Assembly (NCBI GenBank): GCA_024224815.1 | Contig: JAAENC010000128.1 | Span: forward strand, 62,001 to 126,000 | Direction of reading: 5' to 3' | DNA length: 64,000 bases | DNA from: Chloroflexota bacterium | GTDB taxonomy: Bacteria; Chloroflexota; Anaerolineae; Anaerolineales; Villigracilaceae | Part shown: one piece after another, positions 48,823 through 55,208 of the stretch | Layout: every line of letters starts with the position of its first letter | Position numbering within the stretch: the first letter of the stretch is position 1 | Made by a program: the position numbers and the translations under genes | The notes under the pieces: model-generated | The model's input: the letters and a program-made list of their open reading frames with translations, nothing else | What the model was told of the DNA's origin: nothing | Database searches by the model: none

Positions 48823-49839
48823 ATGAAAACAAAGAAAATGCTCGTTTTAGTAACACTCCTTGTTGTCGCAGCCTTTTTGACTGCGTGCGCTGGAGAAACC
48901 GGTGCTGTAGGCCCTGAAGGCCCCGCTGGTCCCGAAGGCCCTGCTGGCCCCGCAGGCGCTGATGGAGCCCCCGCTATGGCAGCTGATCTAACTTGTACAG
49001 AATGTCATAACAACACCACCATTATTACTGGTAAGAAAGTAGCTTGGGAAGGCACAAAACATGGTAGTGGCTTCTCTGCCGGTTACGCAGGCAGCCGCGG
49101 TTCTTGTGCTGCATGTCACTCTGGTGGAACCTTCCGAATGATGGTTGCTGAAGGCGCAAGCCCCGCAACTTATGAAGGCGAACTCTCTGATGTTACCCAT
49201 CAGGATTGCCGCACCTGTCATATGGTCCATGAAACCTATACCGGTGATGATTGGGCATTGGTAACCACAGCTGACGTAGGTCTCTTCGCATTTGAAGGCG
49301 TAACCTATGAAGGTGGCGAAGGTAATCTTTGTGGTACTTGTCACCAACCACGTCGTACGATCGCTGAAGCTGATGCTGATGGAATGATCGAAGTAACCAG
49401 TACCCACTGGGGCCCTCACCATGGTCCTCAGACCGCAGTATTGATGGGTTTTGGTGGCGCAGGTGAAGTTGAAGGCGCGCCTTCTGGTCACTACTCATTG
49501 GTTGAAGATACCTGTGTATCCTGCCACTTAGGTGAAGGCGACGACCACAGCTTCTACCCAAGCGTAGCTTCCTGCCAAGAATGTCATGCTGATATTGAAG
49601 ACTTTGATTTCAGTGGCTTAGTCACCGAAGTTGATACTATGCTTGAAGAACTTCATGTGAAACTTGAGGCTGCAGATATGTACCACGATGGTCACCCCGT
49701 TGTTGGTGTTTACGAAGCAGCTAAAGCACAAGCAATGTGGAACTATATCCTTTTGGCACCAGAAGATGCCAGCAGTGGTATTCACAATCCCGCTTATACC
49801 AAAGCATTGATCGAATGGTCACTTGCACAATTTGAATAA
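48823..49839 (+). CDS. Hexahaem cytochrome c lipoprotein with collagen-like stalk
   Basis: This 338-residue protein has the same plan as its upstream neighbour: a signal peptide with lipobox L-T-A-C (Cys near 22), a G-P-E-G-P-A collagen-like stretch (about 26-48), then six haem motifs CTECH, CAACH, CRTCH, CGTCH, CVSCH and CQECH. The C-terminal 90 residues lack haem sites and are helical. The repeated G-x-y DNA of the two stalks is nearly identical, suggesting duplication or conversion of that part. It is probably a partner electron carrier of the octahaem protein on the cell surface. The ribosome-binding site GAAGGAG is seven to eight bases before the ATG. Confidence 0.93.
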   Translation: MKTKKMLVLVTLLVVAAFLTACAGETGAVGPEGPAGPEGPAGPAGADGAPAMAADLTCTECHNNTTIITGKKVAWEGTKHGSGFSAGYAGSRGSCAACHSGGTFRMMVAEGASPATYEGELSDVTHQDCRTCHMVHETYTGDDWALVTTADVGLFAFEGVTYEGGEGNLCGTCHQPRRTIAEADADGMIEVTSTHWGPHHGPQTAVLMGFGGAGEVEGAPSGHYSLVEDTCVSCHLGEGDDHSFYPSVASCQECHADIEDFDFSGLVTEVDTMLEELHVKLEAADMYHDGHPVVGVYEAAKAQAMWNYILLAPEDASSGIHNPAYTKALIEWSLAQFE

Positions 49840-49859
49840 GATTTATAGTCAGTAAAACG

Positions 49860-49892
49860 AACAGGGCTACCAAATGGTAGCCCTGTTTTTCT
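49860..49892. terminator. Bidirectional terminator between cytochrome and cbiO genes
   Basis: AACAGGGCTACC (49860-49871) and GGTAGCCCTGTT (49876-49887) form a 12-bp stem with an AAAT loop, followed by T's. Confidence 0.92.
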
Positions 49893-49961
49893 TTTCTTTT
49901 GAAACAATACCGCTCTTGTTTTTAACTCGCACTCGTTAAAGAAACATTTTTGGCCTTTGGT

Positions 49962-50723
49962 CTATTCTTTTTCTAGCCCGTGTTTTTCTAGTAAAACTTC
50001 ATCTTCTAATAAAGTAGCTGTTTCCCCGTCTGCAACAATTTGACCTTCGTCCATAATAATGACACGCGGAAAGAGTTCTTTCGCCATACGGAGATCATGC
50101 GTAGAAACGAGCATGGTCATTGGGAGTTCAAGGAGAAGATTGATTAGTCCTCGCCTTGCGCGTGGATCCAATCCTGCAGATGGTTCGTCTAGCACAAGAA
50201 TTTGTGGGTGCATGGATAAGACTGTCGCGATAGCGATGCGTTTTTTTTGCCCGGTGCTGAGATGATGGGATAATCTATCATTAAACCCGCTCATATCGAC
50301 GAGAGCGAGTGCTTCTTCTACGCGGGAGATGACTTCTTTTTCATCTAAGCCCATATGCAAAGGGCCGAAAGCCACATCTTCAAAGACGGTGGGAGAGAAA
50401 AGCTGATCATCGGGGTTTTGAAAGACCAATCCAACCAGAGAACGGATTACTGGCAGATTCTCTTTATTTAGCGGAAGCAAGCCGATTTCAAGGTCGCCGT
50501 TGCCTTTTAATATCCCATTCAGGTGAAGCATAAGGGTGGATTTCCCTGCGCCGTTGGGGCCAACCAGCGCAATTTTTTCCCCCGTTTGGATTGATAGAGA
50601 AATATCTTTCAGCGCGATATGTCCGTCCGGGTAGGAAAATCCTAAATTATTAATATCAATGACGGTTTTATTTTCTGCCAAACTGGGCGGTGTGGTAGGG
50701 CTTTTGTGAACGATAGGGGGCAT
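49962..50723 (-). CDS. cbiO: ECF-type cobalt/nickel transporter ATPase CbiO
   Basis: This 253-residue protein is an ABC ATPase: Walker A G-P-N-G-A-G-K-S-T near 55, Q-loop F-Q-N-P-D-D-Q-L-F near 100, signature L-S-T-G-Q-K-K-R near 155 and Walker B I-L-V-L-D-E-P-S-A-G-L-D near 174. The Q-N-P-D-D-Q-L sequence is typical of ECF-family ATPases. It energises uptake through CbiQ (three bases upstream) and CbiM. A short N-terminal tail (M-P-P-I-V-H-K-S) precedes the ABC domain. It is the last gene of the Fur-led operon. Confidence 0.93.
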   Translation of the reverse strand: MPPIVHKSPTTPPSLAENKTVIDINNLGFSYPDGHIALKDISLSIQTGEKIALVGPNGAGKSTLMLHLNGILKGNGDLEIGLLPLNKENLPVIRSLVGLVFQNPDDQLFSPTVFEDVAFGPLHMGLDEKEVISRVEEALALVDMSGFNDRLSHHLSTGQKKRIAIATVLSMHPQILVLDEPSAGLDPRARRGLINLLLELPMTMLVSTHDLRMAKELFPRVIIMDEGQIVADGETATLLEDEVLLEKHGLEKE

Positions 50724-50726
50724 GGT

Positions 50727-51524
50727 TTATCCAATGCTATGAGCAAAAAGTTGCAAAAATGCGATGAGAAGGAAGGCGAGCGCGATGATGAGCCAGTCAT
50801 TTATATTTAGTTCATGTTGGTTGAGCGTGCGCAGATGTCCGCTGTAGCCGCGCGAAAGCATGGCGTGATAAATGCGGTCTGAGCGTTCGTAGCTCCGCAA
50901 AAAAAGTTGCCCGACCATATTGCCTGCTGTACGGGCGCGCCAGAGAAGGCTCCCACCGCCATTTCTCCCAGGTAGCACGGCACTACGAGCTTGTCTGGCG
51001 CGCATGAGTCGGATCACTTCGTCTGTGAGCACGGACATATAGCGGTAGAGAAAAGCGATCACCGTAACGAGCATTTTGGGTAATCGTAAATGTTCGAGTG
51101 CATGAATTAGGTCGGGGAATTTGGTGGTTGCGACAAGTAAAATGGCAATTTGAACCGAAAGCCAGGAACGGACGATGATACTCAAAAAACGGATTAGGCC
51201 TGCATCTGTCAGGATAAGCTCCAACGAGCCGATCTGCCATATCGTGAGTGTTTTACCAGGCACAGAAAAAAGTGCAGTAATCGCAGCAAGCGTAAAGGGC
51301 AAAACAATGAGAGAGCGTTTTAGTGTATAGCCCAAATTTAGGCGCGCGAGCCAATTTAGAAGAAGGATAACGGCCCAGGAGATAGCAAAGCTGAGCCAGT
51401 CACCATCGGGCAGCAGGGCATTTGAGAATATAAAAAGAATAGCAATAACGACCTTTACCTGTGGCGCAAGGCGGTGAATGGAACTGTTGTTATGAAGATA
51501 ACGGTCGAAAATATTTGAGTGCAT
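50727..51524 (-). CDS. cbiQ: ECF transporter transmembrane (T) component CbiQ
   Basis: This 265-residue membrane protein opens H-S-N-I-F-D-R-Y-L-H-N-N-S and has about six membrane segments. Two cytoplasmic Ala-Arg-Gly-type motifs couple it to the ATPase: R-A-R-Q-A-R near 183 and S-R-G-Y near 230. It joins the substrate protein CbiM to CbiO. The start is 12 bases after the CbiM stop. Confidence 0.92.
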   Translation of the reverse strand: MHSNIFDRYLHNNSSIHRLAPQVKVVIAILFIFSNALLPDGDWLSFAISWAVILLLNWLARLNLGYTLKRSLIVLPFTLAAITALFSVPGKTLTIWQIGSLELILTDAGLIRFLSIIVRSWLSVQIAILLVATTKFPDLIHALEHLRLPKMLVTVIAFLYRYMSVLTDEVIRLMRARQARSAVLPGRNGGGSLLWRARTAGNMVGQLFLRSYERSDRIYHAMLSRGYSGHLRTLNQHELNINDWLIIALAFLLIAFLQLFAHSIG

Positions 51525-51536
51525 ATTTTTGTAAGT

Positions 51537-52478
51537 CTAAGCGTTTTTCTTTGCTGTTCTTAAACTTTGAATGATGAAAAATACAAGAATTGCTACAACC
51601 AATGCGCCAATGATGCCCGCTGCTATGGTCGAGAAGGCGCCTTCGCCTAAAAAGGGCAGTGTGTAATCCGGCAGAATGGAAAAAGGCGCATCTTTTCCTT
51701 GTGCCAAAAATCCTAGATCGCCAGCAACGCGTTCCAGACCATCAGGATTGGATGATGCGAGAGGGGAGAGGATCAGAACGAAAAGAGAAATGGCCGCGCC
51801 GACAAATATCCAGCCGCGCCCGCCACGTGCGGGACCCTCGGCTGGGTCGAGCAGATCGGGACGTGTTCTGAAAATGAACGCTAGTGCGCTAACTGTAATG
51901 AGTGTTTCTCCGATTCCGATCACTGCATGAACGCCTAGCATCGCTGGAAGAACGATATCCAGGCGGGCGGTGCCGCTTAACCAAAGTTGTAGGGAGGTTG
52001 TTAATGCCCCAGCCATCACAGAAAGCCAGGCGCCGAGACCTGCGAGCCCAAGTTTTAGTGTCCGTTTGCGCCCATCTCCTACTTTGTAGAGTCCAAAGCC
52101 GATTGCGGCAGTGAGCAAGCCCATATTAAGGATGTTCGCGCCCATTACTAATAATCCACCATCCTGAAGTAATAATCCCTGTACACCGATCACGGCAGTC
52201 ATGACTAACATCCCAGCCCAAGGGCCAAGAAGAATTGCCGCCAAAACGCCGCCGAGTAAATGACCCGATGTGCCGCCTGCAACGGGAAAATTGATCATCT
52301 GCGCGGCAAAGATAAAGGCGGCCATAATGCCCATTAACGGGACTTGTTTCTCATCCAGTTTTTCGGTGCGTTTTACAGCTACAGACAGAATCGCGATCGT
52401 GATTGCCCATGAGATCAGTGAAACGATGGTGCTCAAAAATCCGTCGGGGATATGTAGTAGGATGGGGGAAAAGTGCAT
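51537..52478 (-). CDS. cbiM: CbiM substrate component fused to a PDGLE (CbiN/NikN-like) domain
   Basis: This 313-residue protein has the CbiM motif set: H-I-P-D-G-F-L near 9-15 (N-terminal metal-binding loop), V-P-L-M-G-I-M-A-A-F-I-F-A-A-Q-M-I-N-F-P-V near 45-65, G-T-S-G-H-L-L-G-G near 69 and Q-D-G-G-L-L-V-M-G-A-N near 105. The C-terminal third (about 215-310) holds N-P-D-G-L-E-R-V and one last membrane helix, the PDGLE domain that replaces separate CbiN/NikN. It gives specificity for Ni2+ or Co2+. The gene sits nine bases after the Fur-family gene. Confidence 0.93.
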   Translation of the reverse strand: MHFSPILLHIPDGFLSTIVSLISWAITIAILSVAVKRTEKLDEKQVPLMGIMAAFIFAAQMINFPVAGGTSGHLLGGVLAAILLGPWAGMLVMTAVIGVQGLLLQDGGLLVMGANILNMGLLTAAIGFGLYKVGDGRKRTLKLGLAGLGAWLSVMAGALTTSLQLWLSGTARLDIVLPAMLGVHAVIGIGETLITVSALAFIFRTRPDLLDPAEGPARGGRGWIFVGAAISLFVLILSPLASSNPDGLERVAGDLGFLAQGKDAPFSILPDYTLPFLGEGAFSTIAAGIIGALVVAILVFFIIQSLRTAKKNA

Positions 52479-52487
52479 TTTTTTCTC

Positions 52488-52910
52488 CTAATTCTTTTGG
52501 CAAGCCGGGCATAAACCAAAAAAACTGAGATGGTTTTGCATGAGTTGAAAGCCAGTTTCAGTTTCTATATCTTCGCACAGCGGCTTCATTTTGACGTGCG
52601 GGATCTCAACTTCCTTACCGCATTTTCGACAGATTAAATGATGGTGCGCATAGTCACTAATCTCATAGGCTGATTTGCTTGTTTTGCTAAAAGCTTCTTG
52701 TGCCAAGCCCACCTGTGTCAGGAATTCGAGTGTGCGATAGACAGTGGTCTCTCTAAGGCTTGGTAAAGATTTTCGAGCTTCTTCGTATACTTCCGTAGGG
52801 GTTAAATGAGCATTGGCGTGCATCAGAATATGTAAAATAACCCGTCGCTGGGGTGTAATGCGAAATCCACGCTCGCTCAATTTTTGTGTTGCTTTTTCTT
52901 CACAACTCAT
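52488..52910 (-). CDS. Fur-family metal-responsive repressor (Nur/Zur-like)
   Basis: This 140-residue protein has the Fur winged helix (R-I-T-P-Q-R-R-V-I-L near 17, T-P-T-E-V-Y near 37, T-V-Y-R-T-L-E-F-L near 55) and a dimer domain with Y-A-H-H-H-L-I-C-R-K-C-G and a final C-P-A-C structural zinc site. It is the first gene of the CbiMQO operon, so nickel or cobalt is the likely signal; the operator core TTGCAA-N4-TTGCAA resembles the box I recall for the nickel regulator Nur of Streptomyces. The ATG at 52910 has AAGGA upstream inside the operator; a TTG three bases earlier is less likely. Confidence 0.88.
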   Translation of the reverse strand: MSCEEKATQKLSERGFRITPQRRVILHILMHANAHLTPTEVYEEARKSLPSLRETTVYRTLEFLTQVGLAQEAFSKTSKSAYEISDYAHHHLICRKCGKEVEIPHVKMKPLCEDIETETGFQLMQNHLSFFGLCPACQKN

Positions 52911-52912
52911 CA

Positions 52913-52971
52913 ATAATCCTTATTGCAAAAACTTGCAATAAGGATTATATGTGCGAATCTTCTTTTGTCAA
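52913..52971 (-). promoter_or_regulatory. Consensus promoter overlapped by a 36-bp palindromic Fur-family operator
   Basis: The palindrome is ATAATCCTTATTGCAA (52913-52928), spacer AAAC, and TTGCAATAAGGATTAT (52933-52948), with perfect 16-bp arms. On the minus strand TTGACA (52971-52966), a 16-bp spacer and TATAAT (52949-52944) form a near-ideal promoter whose -10 lies inside the palindrome. The other arm covers the Fur gene's ribosome-binding site. Metal-loaded repressor would block the operon and itself. Confidence 0.85.
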
Positions 52972-53000
52972 ATGCGATAAAGTCTGGGTACAATAAGCCC

Positions 53001-53933
53001 ATGAAAAAAACGCCATCACGCACTTTAGTATTTTCCCTTGCTCTTTTTGTTTTTTCCGTTGCGGTAGGGTGTAGCCCAGAGATCATTCTGCCTGCCACGC
53101 CTGCTTCTACGCCTTCCCCGACGCAGATATTTATGATCACAGCGACATTGCCCGCAACGCAGACTCCCTTGCCGACTGCAACGGCTGTAGGAATTCCGCC
53201 TACGAAGCCAGTTGCACCCGTTGAGGGGCAAACGACATCCCAACTTAATGTGCGTGGCGCGCCTTCTGCCGAGAGCGAACAAGTGGGCACAGTTGAGATT
53301 TTTGCAAAAGTCCAAATAGTAGGAAAAGACCCTTCCAATAAATGGTGGATGATCCTTCTCCCCGAAAGTTCCACAGAAAAAGGATGGATTACGACGCAAT
53401 TTGTTCAGGTAGCAGATACATCAAGCGTGCCAGTGATTAACGTTGCCCTTCAGGGAGAGAATAATGCCCCTATAGCGGAGGTAAATTCAACTGAGAGCGT
53501 TTCGGTCGCCACTATCGTGCCTACAGCTCTCCTCGCTTCCGCTCCATTAGATGGCGATTCTGCTGAAGCGCCAGCGGTCAACATCACGCTTTCAGAGGCT
53601 TCAGTCCCTTATTTGAATTACAGCAATGATATTTCTTCCCCGGAGGGAGATGCAGGAGATTGGGTAAAATTTGCGCTCGAAGGAAAAACCGGACAAGAGC
53701 AAATTGTTTCGGTGGTTGTTGATTGCTCGGGGAGCAGTAAATTGAATCTTGAATTGCTGCAAAATGGCGTCACTTTGCAAAGTTGGCCCAATATTACTTG
53801 TGGGCAGCAGCGCCACCAATTGCAGTTATATCTTTTTGTTAGCGCACCTTATACGCTGCACCTTTTCCCCGCGCCAGGGGATACGGCTCTGCACTATGTT
53901 TCTTATACTTTGGCTGTGCAATTGACAAAATAG
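53001..53933 (+). CDS. Lipoprotein with bacterial SH3-like domain
   Basis: This 310-residue protein has a signal peptide with lipobox A-V-G-C (Cys near 24) and a Pro/Thr-rich linker (about 28-75). An SH3b domain follows (about 78-142): L-N-V-R-G-A-P-S-A-E near 80, then K-W-W-M-I-L and G-W-I-T-T-Q-F-V. The C-terminal domain (about 200-310) is beta-rich with W-V-K-F-A-L-E-G and a Cys pair (V-D-C-S, I-T-C-G), resembling a pre-peptidase or carbohydrate-binding sandwich. SH3b domains often bind cell-wall peptides. The open frame upstream to 52923 covers the operator of the Fur gene and is not used. It converges on another SH3-like lipoprotein gene one base away. Confidence 0.85.
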   Translation: MKKTPSRTLVFSLALFVFSVAVGCSPEIILPATPASTPSPTQIFMITATLPATQTPLPTATAVGIPPTKPVAPVEGQTTSQLNVRGAPSAESEQVGTVEIFAKVQIVGKDPSNKWWMILLPESSTEKGWITTQFVQVADTSSVPVINVALQGENNAPIAEVNSTESVSVATIVPTALLASAPLDGDSAEAPAVNITLSEASVPYLNYSNDISSPEGDAGDWVKFALEGKTGQEQIVSVVVDCSGSSKLNLELLQNGVTLQSWPNITCGQQRHQLQLYLFVSAPYTLHLFPAPGDTALHYVSYTLAVQLTK

Positions 53934-53934
53934 G

Positions 53935-54804
53935 CTACGGCGTCCATTCAAAATGGATTAGCGCAAAGAGATAAGGCTCACCTTTTACGTATTCCACCCC
54001 TACGAGCCAAGATCGCCAATCCATGCCAGCATATTGTTCTGTACCGGCTTTAAAAACCTGATAAAAATTGATATTGCGATACTCAAAAGGCCATGGCTCC
54101 GGTGCAAATGTTGCTGCTATGCCTGTATCGTTGCAAGATAACTCATAATTTGCGTTAAAAACTTCCATTAGCCTTGGCAAGGGAATTTCACTAAAAGTAC
54201 CGATCTTTTCAAAACCGCTCCCCGGCTCGTCGCCCCAATCGACAGCATAATCGCTTTTGAAAGCCCAAGCTGCCTCTTCTCGCGTGTAATTTGCGACTGT
54301 GCCGTAGCGGTAATAGCGTAGATCCAAACCGTGTGTGGGGCTAATTAGTGATGCAAATAGATCACCATCTTTCTTTTCTAGTGCGATTTGTAGATTCTCA
54401 AGCAAAAAGGGGATATGTGAATCCAGACAAAAAGTCTCAGCCGAAACATATTCCGTTAAGTATCGCCCTTCTCCCCAACCTGCTCCCCCTGTGGGAGCTT
54501 GAATCTCAACCCAAAGCGCTTCTCCGACAAGCTCTTCCCCGCCCAAAATCGTCATCCCAACCGCATTTGCCGGGATACTTTCTACAACCGCACTCTCCTG
54601 ATTTGCTGAAGCATGAATATCAAATTCATCACCCTCTTCTATCAAAACTACCGCCATATCATTAAAGCTGGCTTGCGTTGGGATGGGTGTAGGAGGAGAG
54701 AAATCAGGCGTAGGGGTAGGCGGCTCTTTCGGTGCTGAAGAGCAGCCCGTTAGGGTAAAAAATAAAAAGCTGAAAAGGATTAAAGAAAGGTGATATTTTT
54801 TCAT
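53935..54804 (-). CDS. Lipoprotein with N-terminal SH3-like domain
   Basis: This 289-residue protein starts with a signal peptide and lipobox L-T-G-C (Cys near 21), a Pro/Thr-rich linker, and an SH3b-like domain (about 45-118, I-H-A-S-A-N-Q-E-S-A-V-V near 63, then L-W-V-E-I and G-W-G-E-G-R-Y-L). The remaining 170 residues are an unknown domain with many Tyr and Trp, including F-A-S-L-I-S-P-T-H-G-L-D-L. It has no known function. The longer frame to 54876 would bury the signal peptide. It shares architecture with the neighbour at 53001, so the two may act on the same wall or surface target. Confidence 0.8.
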   Translation of the reverse strand: MKKYHLSLILFSFLFFTLTGCSSAPKEPPTPTPDFSPPTPIPTQASFNDMAVVLIEEGDEFDIHASANQESAVVESIPANAVGMTILGGEELVGEALWVEIQAPTGGAGWGEGRYLTEYVSAETFCLDSHIPFLLENLQIALEKKDGDLFASLISPTHGLDLRYYRYGTVANYTREEAAWAFKSDYAVDWGDEPGSGFEKIGTFSEIPLPRLMEVFNANYELSCNDTGIAATFAPEPWPFEYRNINFYQVFKAGTEQYAGMDWRSWLVGVEYVKGEPYLFALIHFEWTP

Positions 54805-54869
54805 CGCTATACTCCATTTTGCATTTTTCGCTAGTATACAGCGAAGGCGAGCGCGGAGCAAATTTTTTG

Positions 54870-54897
54870 TTGACACTCCCTCCCTTTGCGGTATAAT
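54870..54897 (+). promoter_or_regulatory. Strong sigma70-type promoter of tRNA-Lys
   Basis: TTGACA (54870-54875), a 16-bp spacer and TATAAT (54892-54897) are exact consensus hexamers, 34 bp before the tRNA. Confidence 0.9.
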
Positions 54898-54931
54898 TTT
54901 CCCCGCTAAGTAATTCCCAACAAATTAGCAC

Positions 54932-55005
54932 GGCCGACTAGCTCAATTTGGCAGAGCAATTGACTCTTAATCAATCGGTTCTGGGTTCGAGTCCCAGGTC
55001 GGTCA
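54932..55005 (+). tRNA. tRNA-Lys (anticodon CTT)
   Basis: The 74 bases fold as a cloverleaf: acceptor GGCCGAC/GTCGGTC with discriminator A, D-arm with GCTC...GAGC, anticodon stem ATTGA/TCAAT enclosing loop CTCTTAA (anticodon CTT, Lys AAG codon), and T-arm CTGGG-TTCGAGT-CCCAG. CCA is not encoded. It has a consensus promoter upstream and a strong hairpin downstream. Confidence 0.97.
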
Positions 55006-55014
55006 TCAACTCAA

Positions 55015-55052
55015 AAGGAACCGCCAACAGACGATGTTGAGCGGTTTCTTGC
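55015..55052 (+). terminator. Terminator/processing hairpin after tRNA-Lys
   Basis: AAGGAACCGC-CAACA (55015-55029) pairs with TGTTG-A-GCGGTTTCTT (55035-55050) in a stem of about 15 bp. Only a short T-tract follows. The rest of the gap to 55208 holds no gene, apart from a T-arm-like GGGTTCGAGTCTCGC at about 55136-55150. Confidence 0.7.
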
Positions 55053-55174
55053 TATGTTGAGATTTGATTCTAGGGAGAAATTGAAGGAATTGCCAAATTT
55101 AAATTTCGAAGTCTAGTCTTTTTTTTCGAGAAAAGGGTTCGAGTCTCGCTTGTAGTTTTATTCAAAAAAGAAAC

Positions 55175-55203
55175 TTGTTCCTTTGTGTGCGTACCTTATA
55201 ATT
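55175..55203 (+). promoter_or_regulatory. Promoter predicted to give a leaderless mRNA for the MalT-like gene
   Basis: TTGTTC (55175-55180), a 17-bp spacer and TATAAT (55198-55203) lie so close to the ATG at 55209 that transcription would start at or within two bases of the start codon. No Shine-Dalgarno sequence exists, which agrees with leaderless translation. Confidence 0.55.
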
Positions 55204-55208
55204 GATCT

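Noticed and set aside
48988..49561. Minus-strand ORFs opposite the hexahaem cytochrome gene
   Set aside because: They are antisense shadows; the plus strand has lipobox, collagen repeat and six haem motifs.
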